64,000 bases of DNA from Peribolospora baueri (GCA_029717555.1 JAMDHS010000002.1:186001-250000); one strand, 5' to 3'. Positions 37,646-49,354 are shown, numbered from the stretch's first letter. A program made the numbers and translations. The notes: generated by a model from the letters alone, not told the origin.

Positions 37646-39068
37646 ATTGCTCAGCGAGAAGGGATCGTCAGCGGGAGAGCGTGATGATCGCGGGCTGCTG
37701 CTGCTGCGGTCTCGCTTCACGGGGGCGTAAGAAGAGTAATCGTAGTCGTCGTAGTTCCGAATGATGGGCGGAGAGGCGGAGAGAGAGAGAGGGATCGAAG
37801 CGGTGGGATGTAGGGAACCGTGGGTGCACGCCGATGCCGCCGATCTTTGTTGTGTGTCTGGCTTGAGGGGCCCGGTTGTGCGCTGCTCAAGAGGGAGGCG
37901 CGAGAGCGTGTGCGGTGGTGAAACCAGAGCGAGCCGCGCAGGCAGATGGATATGCTGTGGGCGGGTATAGCGTGACAAGTATCCTAGATCCGAGTTATGC
38001 GTCCGACTTCGAGGACAGGCGAGAGATGGATGTAGAAGGGAAGGGAGACGTGGGTGAGCGTGGAGCGTCAGTGGCGAGGAAGAGGGTAGGCGGAAGGGGA
38101 ATGGAGATGTGCTGTGCCGTAGCTCACAATAGAAGCGGGGACTTGTGTCGTTTCCTTTCGTTTCGTTCTTCAAGGTGGTGGAAGGAAGGAGAATGGCTGG
38201 AGAGGAGATGAGGCGAGTGTCGCGCGACGCCGATGACGATCGTCCTCAGTGTGCCTGGCAGGCGTACACGACGGCATACGTCAGCTACGCCGCGGAACGT
38301 CGGCTATTTGGAGGAGACTGCGGATGGCTGCGGGATGACGCAAGCAGGACGTGCGCCGTGGCGCTCTCTCAAAGGGAATGTTTCAGACAAGCCAGAGCGT
38401 CTCGAGTGTGCAACCCCGAAAGGGGAGATTGAACGACGCACGAGCCGAAGGGCTGCCGCAAAGATGAGGCCTGGGCCAGGCGAGATGAAGTAAGCAAGAG
38501 AGCTCTGTTCAGGATAGATACCGATCAGCAACCTGCGTCCCAGACCGTCGCTTCGGCCTGTGCCTGTGAGTTTTTACATGGCTCAGAGGAAGAAGGGGAG
38601 CGGGAGAGCGGAGAAGGAAGGTGGGCGGGAATCGGCAAGGAAGTGGGCGAGGGAGGAGGGAAGGAAGGAAGGAAGGTGAACGATTGTGGGGTGTGGATGC
38701 GGCGGAAATCATGGGTGGGCAGGGTCCGTGCGAGAAGCACTCAGAGCACGAAGGGAAGGAGGGGCGGACGAGGAGTAGAAGCCGTGGCTGGTGAAGTGAC
38801 AACCGGATCGGACAAGGAAACGTCAAGGAGAACCGGGCGCTGGATTAACTATGTGTGCCTCGCAAACAAACGAGGCTGGGGCTTGCTTGCTCGCTGGAGT
38901 TCAATAATGTCGGGGAGGCAACGGCATAGGAGAAGGAAGAATGGAGATAGGTCGATGAAGGAAGAAGAGGTATATGGAGACACGGCAAGAGAAAGAAAAG
39001 GAAGGGCGGATTGGGAGAGGGAGGCGACGCAGCAAAAGGACCCAAGGTCGACGTCCGAGCAGCATTCT
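37646..39068. other. Gene-poor region before the first t-SNARE gene
   Basis: About 1.4 kb of G-rich plus-strand sequence with GGAAG-type simple repeats (38640-38680). Open frames here are low-complexity and match no family. It could contain the promoter and leader of the micropeptide candidate and the 3' end of the t-SNARE. Confidence 0.45.
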
Positions 39069-40950
39069 TCACTTGCCGGCCTTGTTGTGGGTGTTTTGGT
39101 AGACGACGACGCCGACGACGACACCGATGACTGCGGGTGCGATGGAAGTACCGGGAACGTACAGGGAACGGCACGACCGAAGAAAGCGGCGAGTGAGCGA
39201 CGCGATCGAGGACGAGAGGCGACCGGGACGGGCTGAGACGAAAACGCGACAAAAGTCAAGGCGCTGCTAAGCAAGCAAGCGATGGACTCACTGATGAGGA
39301 TGATGAGGATGATGAAGAAACAGATCCACCGCTTCTTGCGCGCTTTCCTCGCCGACACCTTGGCCTTTTCCGTGTGCTTGTAGCTGCAGTCGAGGAGAGA
39401 CGAAGTGAAGACGGTCAGAACTTGGTGGCGACTGAGGCGTGGCGGTATTGCCCGCTAGAGAACGAGCAAGGGAAGTCCACGACTGGACACCTACCCCTCC
39501 TCCATGTCCGTGTTGACTTGGGCAGCGTGCGTCTCGATGTCTTGCAGAGCCTCGTCGTCCCTCTCAACCAACTGTTGAATGAGAAGGCGCGACGGTCAGA
39601 CTGGAGGCCTCACACGGACGGCATGAGAACACGAAGAACAAGCTCCCCACTTACCATAGCCATCTGAATTGTGGGAAGGAAATGAAAAAAGACGACAAAA
39701 AAAGAGAGTAAAAAAAAACCGCGGATGGATCGATCAGTCGAGGCCTCGCCTTGTATCTTTCCCGGGAGACGCACCTCGTTGAAGAGCTGGGCAAGCTCGG
39801 TGATGGTCTGCTCGATCTTGCGAATGTCCTCGTGCCTCTCCTGAACCTCTCTATACGCCGCCCTGGCGTCGCCCTGACGGTTCGAGTTGAGGAGCGCCTG
39901 GGAGAAGATCTGGCCTCCCTGATCGTCGTCGAGGGCGGCCTTGATCTCCTGCTGCGTCGCGTCCGGCTTGACGATCCGGTACTGGCGCTCCATCCTCTGG
40001 CGGTACTTCTGACGGTACTGCTGTTCGACCTGCTGGTATCGCTGGATCGTCTCCATAAACCGGTTCTTGACCGCCCCCACTTGCGTCCTCCGCACGTTCA
40101 CGTCTCCGCCAGGCGGCATCTTTGAGTTCTGCTGCTCGAGCGTCTTGATCTTGCTCTTGACGGTATTGGTTAGTCGGCTCGTCTCGGTGATCACGCTGTT
40201 GAGCTGGGCGTGCGCCTGCTGCGACTGGGCCTCGTCCATGTTGTTGAGCGTGCGCGAATGGAGATCCGAAATGCGGTTGACGTTGTCGTCGATCGAGCGG
40301 ACCGCGTCTTGCAGGTCGGAGATCTGAGAGACAGAACGAAAAGCGGTTCAGCATGCCATCCATGCGCCCGGTATGTCACCGATGCCGAGTCACGGTAGGA
40401 CCCCTCTCTCTTTCCTATGCCACCGCGTCGCTCGGCAACTAGAGGAGGAAAGGAGGGTTCACTGGCTGGCGTATCGTCTTTCTTTCCTGGGGGAATGAAC
40501 GAGAGAACGTGTGAAGCTCACCTCGCCGAAGAAGGCGGTCATATCATTCGGTGCTGCCGCGCCGTTGCCACCGACCGGCGTCATCTCGTATCCATGGGTC
40601 GGACCGCCGGCGGGGGCACCGCCATAACCGCCTCCATCGCCACCGTATCCACCGTATTGGTTCTGTTCACCGCCGTATCCGCCATACTGGTTCTGTCCAC
40701 CGCCGTATCCGCCATACTGATTCTGTCCACCGCCGTATCCGCCATACTGGTTCTGACCTCCAGCGATTCCGCTATACTGGTTCTGATCACCGCCGATTCC
40801 GCCATAGCCCCCAGCGTTGCCTTGCTGCGCCTTTCGAATGAGAAGAGATGGTGAGCGACACGAGCTCGATCTCCCTTGCATTCCTTCTTCCCTCTTTGAG
40901 CCTTCTCGTTCGAAACTCACCCTGAGCGCGGCGAGACGGTCGCGAGCCAT
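39069..40950 (-). CDS. Sso/syntaxin-1-like t-SNARE paralogue A with Asp at the zero layer (375 aa)
   Basis: Plasma-membrane Q-SNARE for exocytosis by homology to Sso1/2. Exons 40950-40921, 40830-40522, 40323-39775, 39663-39655 (9 nt), 39571-39495, 39383-39292, 39130-39069 close in phase. Residues 11-113 are low-complexity with tandem QNQYGGYGG units. The Habc domain starts ISDLQDAVRSIDDNVNRI; the linker holds YRQKYRQRMERQYRIVKPDA. The SNARE motif runs HEDIRKIEQTITELAQLFNE, then MAM from the microexon, then LVERDDEALQDIETHAAQV. A membrane anchor ends the protein (KKRWICFFIILIILI, GVVVGVVVYQNTHNKAGK). At the ionic zero layer, where syntaxins have Gln and paralogue B has Q306, this protein has Asp304. 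Exon 2 might begin six bases later at a CAG; phase is the same. Confidence 0.92.
40644..40803 (-). repeat. 30-bp tandem repeat coding QNQYGGYGG units in t-SNARE A
   Basis: About five copies of a 30-bp unit encode ten-residue blocks of Gly, Tyr, Gln and Asn in the cytosolic N-terminus. Central copies are nearly identical; the 3' ones on the plus strand (encoding QNQYSGIAG) have diverged, suggesting recent expansion of the middle. Confidence 0.9.
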
Positions 40951-42397
40951 TTCTTAATAGAGTGAAGGGGGTGAAGGGGCGAAGGAGGATGGGGTGGGAA
41001 GGAAGACGGGGATGGAGGCGCGAAGGAAGGAGGAAGGCTCGTGACGGTGGGGCGTGGCGAGCGTTGGACGGGAGACGACGCCACTGGGGGGATGGGGGTG
41101 TCACCTATTTGCGTGCCTGCCTTTGTGTACGAAAGGAGGACCGGGGGCCGGGGGACGGGGGACGGTGGGTGATGGAGGGGAGGAGAGGAGGCGGTGGTGT
41201 CTCAGGAAGGAGCAGTGCGAGCGACGATGGCGAGAGGGCGCGGGCGAGGAGCGGAGGCGGAGGGGGAAGGAAAGAAAGAATAACTGACCTCATTAGCCCT
41301 TCGGCTAGACCTTCTGCTTACCGCCCTCTAATTCCTCTAGACACGTTCTAGCTTCGCGCGCTCTTTGTAATGGCCCATTAACATCTTGCACTTACGCGTC
41401 CCGCCTAGCCCATCTTACCACTTCCTAACTGCTGCTGCGGCACCCTCGGCCTCTCTTCGTCCTGGACCCATTGACCGATTCGATTTGCCTGCGTTAATCC
41501 TTCAAGGACGACCTCCGGGACTGCAACGCCGAGCTTACGTAGCCACGCCACGCCGTCGCCGCCGCAGTCGGCCGCTCCTCCCGCTCCGTCGCAGCTCGCC
41601 GCAGCGCAGCCAGGGGCCGAGACGATGGCGATGATAAGATACCTGCAATACACATCTAGATCACGCCCGGGCGGTGCTGTCTCACCCGCTTCCGAACCCA
41701 CCGACACACGCTCCCCTGTACCGCCATCGCCCGCGCCCCTCCTCGAATTTGCCACTGCCACTTCGCCACACGGACCCATTCAAGACACCGACTCCGACAC
41801 CGAACTCGGACCCACCGCCCCCTCCACTCGATCTGATCCCGACCCGACCCGTAAACGTGGCCCGAGTCCGGCCCCCATAGGCCCTGGTGAGAAACTGAAA
41901 GAGAGAGAGCGAGGCACACACACACACAGAGAAAGAGAGAGAGAGAGTAGCAGCAGCAGCGACCATCCGTCTCCCGTCTCTGCCGAACTGGGCGTTGCTG
42001 TCTCAAAGTTTGTTTGTCCAACCGGGCCGGCCCACCTCAGACCGGTCGGCTTTGTCCGCGGGCCGTTCAGTCGTCCCAGCAGATCAAGGAAGAAGGGAGG
42101 GAAGGAAGGAAGGAAGACGCCGTGTTCTGAACAAGTCTTCGGCGTTCCTCGACTCAAGTGTCGCGCCGTAATGACAACCCCCCCGGCGACCCACGCTTTA
42201 CAGGCCACACGCCACTGGCATTGCCTGGATGAAAGGTGACAAGGAGGCAGGATCGCCTACAGCGTAGCCATCGTCCAAAGAAAGCGAACAAAATGGGAAA
42301 GAAAAGGGGTTTCGGAAGCGGGGAGAATGCGGCTAAGGCAAAGGAGCGCACAGAGGGAAAGCAAAGCAAGCGGCCGGGTGAAGGTAGCGGGCCATGA
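40951..42397. other. Spacer between the two t-SNARE genes
   Basis: About 1.45 kb serving as promoter of paralogue A and 3' flank of paralogue B. It contains CA/GA-rich simple sequence with AGC triplets at about 41918-41961 and a GGAAG run near 42090-42115. No gene was recognised. Confidence 0.5.
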
Positions 42398-44545
42398 TCA
42401 ATTCTTGGACTTGACGGCGAAGAAGATGATGATAACCAAGACTGTAACGGTGCGAGGAGACGAAAGGAGACCGGATCTGAGCATTTCCGCCTCGCCAACG
42501 CGCCGGCCGCCTCGAAAAGGCGAGCAAACGGCCAGATAGCTATGCCTGTCGGGACCGTACGGAACGACGACTCACTGATGATAGCGATGATGAGGATGAC
42601 GAGGCAGATCCAGCGCTTCTTTCGCGCAGCCATGGCGGACGTCTTGGCCTTGTCGAGCTCTTCGAGGCTGTCGAAGCGGGGTGAGCGCATCATAGGGGCC
42701 AAGTCAGCGTGAGTGCGGGGTGGACACCGACTGATTCGGCAGCGCAAGGTAGACAAGCGACGGAGGAGCGAGGACAAGACCGCCGCTCACCCTTTCTCCA
42801 CATCGCGGTTCACCTCTTCGGCCTTGGTCTCGATGACCTCGAGAGCCTCGTCTTGTTGCTCGACGAGCTGAAAACGACACGGTGAAAAAACCCGTCAGCA
42901 CCCATCGCGTTGCACAACGACAAACCCTCGACGGGAACGATGACGACGATAATTGCACACGGAACACACTCACGATGGACATCTGGTTGTAGGAAGGGAG
43001 GGAGGTCACGACGAGTAACGCATCGGCCAGTTAACGATCCGAACCCACTCAGCCGCCGGCTCATCCTACCACGGGGAACCTGTGTCGCCGGCTCGTACGC
43101 ACCTCGTTAAAGAGCTGCGCGAGCTCGGTGATGGTCCTCTCGATCTTCTTGATGTCCTCGTGCCTCTCCTGCACCTCCTTCAGTGCTGCCTTCGCCTCCC
43201 CCTGCCTGTTCGAGTTCAACAGCGCCTGCGAGAACACCTGCGTGCTCCCAGAATCGTCCTCCAGCGCCGCCCTGATCTCCTGCTGCGTCGCGTCCGGCTT
43301 GACGATCTTGTACTGGCGTTCCATGCGCTGTCTGTACTTGGCCCGGTACTGCTGCTCGGTGCGCTGGTAGGCCTGGATCGTCTCCATGAACGTGCGCTTC
43401 ACTGTCTCCACCTGGAGGGTGACGTGTGTCAAGGAAGAGCGGAAACATGGCCGAAGAGCCGGTTCGTAAATCAGGGATGGGATATGGGACGCGGCGAGAG
43501 CTTGCCGTCAAGAGAGAATTGGACGGGGAAGCGTGCCGCTTACCTGCGTCTTCCGGATACGGAGGTCTCCACACGCCTTCATCCTCGCGTTCTCCACCTC
43601 GAGATGCTTGATCTTGCTCTTAAGAGCGCCGGTCAAGCTCCTCGTCTCCTCCGCGATTCCCTCCAGCTCGGCGACGGCTTGTTGCGCTTGCGCGTCGTCG
43701 ATGCTGGACAGGCTGCGCTGGTGGAGGTCCGAGATGCGGTCCACGTTGTCTTTCATCGCTCGGATGGCGTCTTGGATATCGCTGATCTGAATCGCGTCAA
43801 AACGAAATCCGAGTCAACGTAAACCCGTGAGTCGCAAGTCAGACAGAAATCAAGCGGTCGTGCTCGTGATGGAGGAAGCTGCATCTGGTCCCTCCTCTCC
43901 ACGCAACCGATCCTCACCTCGCCAAAGAATTGCTGCAGATCACCGCCGATACCACCGTTAGCAGGAGCAGGAGCAGCGACTGCTGCCGTGACGGCCGGAG
44001 TCCGAGATGGAATGGGGGGACTAAAAGGGCTCGTGACCCTTTCGTTCTCTCCTCCACGTTCCGACGCTTCTCCTCCATCGACACCATTGGGACCTTCATC
44101 GTCCTGCTGGGCGTACGGGTTCGGCCTCCTTGCGTGGGCGGGGAGAGCAGCGGCCGGAGACGAGTAGTCGCTGAGGGAGCGGAGACGAGAATGGAAGGCA
44201 AGGGAGGGGACGCACGTGAGCCAGTGGTTCGGGACAGGGGACAGGAGAGCTGCGCAGCTAGGTTTCTCTCACTTGTTCAGCGGTGGGTTTGATTCCTGAC
44301 TGCCGTAGCCACCGGCCTGGGCCTGCTGAGCCTGAGGAAAGAATGAGCCGAAAGACGGGTTCGGTTCAGCGGTCTGCGCTCGAGTAGATTGAGTCTCTGA
44401 CCGTGAGCGCATCCTTCCGTCCCAGCTCGTTTTTTAACACCTTTCTGCCGCCCTTCCCCTGTCTCTCATCGTCGCCGCAGGCCGACTCCCACTGCCAGCG
44501 AACCCGATCGCTCACCCTCAAAGCTGCGAGACGGTCGCGCGCCAT
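42398..44545 (-). CDS. Sso/syntaxin-1-like t-SNARE paralogue B (371 aa)
   Basis: Plasma-membrane Qa-SNARE expected to pair with Sec9 and Snc for secretory vesicle fusion. Exons 44545-44516, 44331-44273, 44170-43918, 43786-43544, 43411-43103, 42982-42974 (9 nt), 42867-42791, 42667-42576, 42441-42398 close in phase. It shares the MARDRLAALR start with paralogue A. Habc: ISDIQDAIRAMKDNVDRI. Linker: YRAKYRQRMERQYKIVKPDA. SNARE motif: HEDIKKIERTITELAQLFNE, MSI from the microexon, LVEQQDEALEVIETKAEEV, with the zero-layer Gln intact (Q306). Tail anchor: KKRWICLVILIIAIIILV, IIFFAVKSKN. The N-terminus is disordered but lacks the QYGG repeats. An intron after KTQ is absent from paralogue A; the other junctions around the SNARE motif are at the same places, which shows tandem duplication. 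Confidence 0.94.
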
Positions 44546-47500
44546 AGCGACAAGGGTCGTTGAAAGAGCGGTGCGAGGAGCGAAGGGGTAAACCGAAAAG
44601 ACGTAGCGAGGTGCGCGGCGTCGACAGACAAGAAGAGAGAAACTTAAGCTGAGAGAGCGAGACTGGAAACGTGGGATGGATGCGCCGAGCCTGCGGAGCG
44701 CTTAATCAACGAAAGAAAGATGTGGTGTCGGGAGAAGACGAAAAGAGGTAGACGAAGAAAAGGGTCCTGCCCGTCGTATGTAAGTATTAGAAATTAGAAG
44801 TGGTAGGTGAAGGGAAGGGGCGGGGAGGGAGGAGGGTTCGACCGGCGAACGGGGAGGAGGGAGGGGTGGTTCGATTAAGGATGGTGAGAAGAGAAGAGGC
44901 GTTGGCCGTTTCTACCGTTGCTGGGCGGTCGGGCGTTAAGACTGACTGCGGAATCGTCACGCGGATAGATGCGGTCGCTCAGGGACGAGACGTCTGAAGC
45001 GAGCTCTACTTTGAAAATAAGGACGGCTCAGCGGCGCACCAAAGGAATAGTGTCGACTTGGACTGCATAGAGTTCATTTTGCTTCGCTGGAGGTAGCAGG
45101 CGATCCAGACGGCGCGATCAAGGGCGAAGCGACAAGGCAAGGGCCCGCCCGGTTGAAGCGGTTCTCGGACGGAGGACAGGCGGCGCACCCTTTTGGGCTG
45201 TCGACGACGCGGACCGGCTTCGGACAACGACATGGCCAACGTCGGGTCCAAGAAGCCACCGAACGCAGACCAGTCGACAGTGACGATCTAGGGCGGCGTC
45301 CATTCCTCCTCGTATAAAGTTTTTCTGTCTTGCTCCATTTTCACGTCTTACGTCTCTCATTGCCTACCACCCAGGTACCTCCTCATCGCGAATTGTGGGT
45401 CATGTGCGCGCGCAAAGGAGCCCGTGCGTTCAGACCTCTCCAGTTGCCCTCCCACCTAGCACCCTTCCATATAGTACGTGCATCCTGCGCCAAGCCCCTT
45501 CAAACAAATGTACGGCCTGAGCATGTACCTGGACGTCAAAGCAGTCGACTCGTGTTCGGATGGGACGGACGTACTGGGCCGAATCCTCCGGCAAATGGAG
45601 CGGACGGAGATTAGATGCTGCAGTGTCGAAATGTGAGTGGAGGACGTAATATCGAGCCTCCATCATGTCTTTGCGAGTACGTGTTGCCGACTGCCTTGCT
45701 TCTCTTCTTAACTCAAGGCGGTCAAACGTCCCCTTCTCTATCAGCCAGGCAACGCGAGTGTCTCAAACGCGTGCGCGCGCGGGTTGGCGTGGTAGACGAG
45801 ACCGACGTCGTTTGCTTCATGGCTGACCCTTCGACGTGGGCAGAGCACGTCCCTCCCGTCGGGTGCAGGGGAGGTTGCGTGGTCGCCACTCGTTCGTCGG
45901 GCAGCTGCAAGAACAGCGCCTGGATGGCGAGATCTGATGTTTTTCTTTCTCCTTCCCCTGCCATAGCCCAAGACCTTAGGTCATACCTGTCTCACGTACG
46001 GGGCACCACACGCCGCATGTAGCTACTTTAAGTGGTAGCAGAGCTGGTAGGGCGCCGACACCAGCTCGAGTCCAGCAGTGCAGTGCGCTTCTCGTCTTTT
46101 AAAAGCACGCCCTCGAGGCAGGGCAGCGCTACCGCCAGCGTCCGGAAGCCAGTCATACGTAATGTCGATTGCCTTGAACTGGATCCATACCGGTCCTTTC
46201 CCTTTCATCCATTGCTCGACGTGGCACGGACACGAGGAGCAACTGCCCCCGCCTCGCCGCTCTACTCGTGGTCGGCGCTGTGGGGCGTGCCGCCTCAAAC
46301 GACGATGTGGCGGCGACGATCAGCTGCCCGTCGGGAAACGCCCTCGTCCTGGTTGAGGAGGTCCCTTCTCCAGCGCGGCGACGAGACGCCAGCAAGGAAA
46401 GCGCATGCGCGCGACGTAGCCGCCTTTCCCTTTCATTGCGCTCGCGTCCTCGCCCCTCCCTCCACTCGCTCGACCCGGCGACGTACGGCGGTAACAGCAG
46501 CACCATCGAGGTTGTGCGACCCGTGGGAATAAGGACAAGCTTACTCCACGTTTGTCTGTCCCTTCCGTGGCAAGACGCGACCCGAACGGAACCACCGGGG
46601 CTGGGTACTACGCGACCGACTGGGACTTTGACCGTCCAGTCCAACGGTGACATCGTGTGGTCGTTCGCGCACGATGATCCCCGAGTCAATAGAAGCTGGA
46701 GACGTGCGGCGTCGACTCCTTTACTACCGCCACCCTGGACTTTTTCCCGGCAGATGTGTCATCCATCATCCACGTAGGACGTCGGAAACGCCTCGATGAC
46801 GGAAACGCGTCGGCGGCGGCGGGTGACCGTCAGCGACGCGAGCGGACGACCGAGACCAAGCAAGCCGGCCTCGATCTCAGGCGTATGTATCAGGATCGTA
46901 TCGCTGGCTCTCTCGCTCTCCATGCTCTGCGCGGTGACCGTGCTGTCGGCGATGTCGCGGAGGACAGGCGAAGAGGCGTCCGTGCGTCCGTCGATACGAT
47001 TCCACACGGTCTATATTATCTCCTATCCCATCCATTGTCTGCGCCATGTCCCACGTCCCACATCCCACACGTCCCACGTCGCACGTCTCATTATAAGACG
47101 GCGACCTCAAGGTGATTTTTATTATATTTATAAGGTGAGATGGCCGGAGACGACGGGTGAACGGATGGCTGATCGCCGGGCGGCTCGCCGGCGGTGCGGT
47201 GACGTAGCGAGAACATCTACTACGTCTCTGTGCAAGCCCGTCCGTTCCGTCCGTCAGCCAGTCGGACACGGCGAACGCGCTGAGAGAGGCGCGGCAAAAG
47301 CTCGTATAGCGTCCATCGCGACGGAGTGGAGCCGCGAGAACGGAAGAAGGGAAAACGGGGCGTGCTCGCATGCGAGAACACGTTCCACCGTGCGAGCCAA
47401 CCTCAGGCGAGGAGTGGGGAGGAGCCGAGGGAGTGCAACTGCACGCCTCCGGTGCCGGGGCGGTACGGCGCTCGGAAAGCCGTGCACGGATCCTTCCTCG

Positions 47501-48258
47501 TCCCCCTCCTTGCCGGCATCGTTGAGGCCGCCAGACGTCGCACACAGCCTGGATGGATATGGATGGATGGTCGGATGGATGGAGGTTGGTTGGCTGGTGG
47601 CCCGGCTGGACAATGGCTTGGCTGGCTCGCCGATCCGTTCCCGCGACGCGCTGTCGGGTGCACGCAACTGTGAGATCGTCACGGATTGGAGTGTCTATCC
47701 CCGCGGACACGGACAGGCAAGCCGGGCTTGGAGGGAGATGGACGGACAATGGAGGGACGGTACGAGGTTGCGTCCGTCGACCCCGGCGCCAACAGTGTGG
47801 TGCTCTGCTCGTCCACATACGCATGCGGGTCATGTACGTCGAGAACGCACTTAAGTATCAGTTGCAGGGTTGCAGCGCTCGACGACAGCATCTAGATCCA
47901 TGCTTGACCCCGATAGGCACTCGCCGACCTACTGTAGCCGGGCGCAGTAGATCGCCTCGCCTCGTCTGGACCCGCGCTTCTGGCTCGCACAGGTTCCTCT
48001 TCCACCACCATCGGCGACGGTACCGGCAGGCCAAAGCCACCAGCGGCAGCACCTGCCCGAGGGATAATACTTCGGCCGCCCCAGACGTGCCGCGCTGTCG
48101 CCCACGTCTGCCCGCCTCAACCCGGCCCCGTCTCCGTCTGGCTCGGTTCGGGGTTGCGTGATCTCTTACCTATGCGTCCGTCGTCCCGTATCCTCCCTTC
48201 CCTTCCCACCCGCCCCGCAACCTCATCCTCGTCGTCCGTTGGGCCCTGCATGGAGCCG
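44546..48258. other. 3.7-kb gene-poor region with weak coding candidates
   Basis: No protein family was recognised. Two stretches read like protein but cannot be joined with confidence: plus strand 45510-45632 (MYGLSMYLDVKAVDSCSDG onward, ending at a GTGAGT) and 45721-46022 (RVGVVDETDVVCFMADPSTW). Their phases disagree with simple splicing between them, and the minus strand is also open there. Simple repeats include GGAT units around 47550-47590 and CCCAC(GT/AT) units around 47047-47090. The promoter of t-SNARE B should lie at the left end. Confidence 0.4.
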
Positions 48259-48266
48259 TATAAATA
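48259..48266 (+). promoter_or_regulatory. TATA box of the Gly/Asn-rich protein gene
   Basis: TATAAATA lies 103 bp before the ATG at 48369, followed by a CT-rich leader. It is the clearest TATA element seen in the window and suggests a strongly or inducibly expressed gene. Confidence 0.6.
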
Positions 48267-48368
48267 GCCAACCACCCCATCCGTCCCCGTCCCCCGTCTG
48301 CTCGCCCACATTCACATTCTCATCGCTCCCTCTCCCGTACAACCACCACCCACGTCACTCTAAACACC

Positions 48369-49354
48369 ATGGACAGCTTCATCAACAAGGCTAAGGAGTT
48401 CGCCAACTCCGACCAGGGCAAGAACATGTGAGTCCTCGCTCCCTGTCCTGCCCCACCTACACCTCTTTCCTCCCGCGAACCCTTCCTGCGACGACGGGGT
48501 TGTTCAGCCGATGTCACCCTCGACGAGCCGGATGACGGAACTGATCGACCTCTCCTCGCTGTCGATCGATCACGTGCCGCCGCATTCGACTCGCGTAGGA
48601 TCAACCAGGCTGAAGGCGTGAGTATGCGGTCTGCTCTCCTTTCCACCCCGTCGGTCCCTCTCCTGCCGTCCTCATGTTCCCCTGCTTACCCTCCTTCCCT
48701 TTCTCCCTACTCGCCCCGTAGCGCTTTGGTCTCGGCGGCGGCAACAACTCTGGCAACCAGGGCGGTTTCGGCGGCAACGACAGCTGTGGGTACCCTGACC
48801 ATCCTTATGTCCTCGCAAACAGCCACTGACGATCATACTGTGCTCCACCTATGAAATCGACAGCCTCCGGCAACCAGGGTGGCTTCAACGACAACAACAA
48901 CAACTCCAGCTTTGGCGGCTTCGGCGGCAACAGCGACTCCTACGGCTCCGGCCGCAACCAGGGCAGTGACTCCTACTCCAGCGGCAACAACAACAACTCC
49001 AGCTCTGGCGGCTTCGGCGGCAACAGCGACTCCTACGGCTCTGGCCGCAACCAGGGTGGTGACTCCTACTCCAGCGGCAACACCGACTCCTACGGCTCTG
49101 GCCGCAACCAGGGCGGCAACCAGGGCGGTTTCGGCGGCAACAACAACGACTCCTACGGCTCTGACCGCAACCAGGGCGGCAACCAGGGCGGTTTCGGCGG
49201 CAACAACAACAACGACTCCTACGGCTCTGACCGCAACCAGGGCGGCAACCAGGGCGGTTTCGGCGGCAACAACAACAACGACTCCTACGGCTCTGACCGC
49301 AACCAGGGCGGCAACCAGGGCGGTTACGGCGGCAACGACAACCAGAACTTCTAA
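48369..49354 (+). CDS. Gly/Asn/Ser-rich tandem-repeat protein (210 aa)
   Basis: Exons 48369-48427, 48599-48617 (19 nt), 48722-48785 and 48864-49354 join in phase. A short amphipathic head (MDSFINKAKEFANSDQGKNM, INQAEG) is followed by repeats built from GGFGGNNNN, DSYGSDRNQGG and NQGG. The repeats carry no hydrophobic core and should be disordered, resembling prion-like or stress-granule low-complexity sequence. The head looks like those of small fungal stress or biofilm-type proteins, but I cannot name the family. Codon use is very uniform (GGC, AAC, CAG, TCC), fitting high expression, as does the TATA box. No signal peptide, so it is probably cytosolic. Function unknown. Confidence 0.85.
49085..49340 (+). 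repeat. About 63-66-bp tandem repeat in the Gly/Asn-rich gene
   Basis: Nearly identical units encoding DSYGSDRNQGGNQGGFGG plus two to four Asn recur about four times; copies differ mainly in Asn number (AAC triplets) and one Asp/Gly change. Shorter related units lie upstream from about 48935. The pattern suggests recent unequal exchange. Confidence 0.9.

Noticed and set aside
45615-46022. A 135-residue open frame as a standalone gene.
   Set aside because: Its only start is weak, it crosses a plausible GTGAGT donor, and nothing in it matches a known family; it is left as part of an unresolved region.
46018-46090. A tRNA-like stretch (a GGTAG loop and CTCGAGTCC).
   Set aside because: I could not pair an acceptor stem or find a proper T-loop and anticodon arm.
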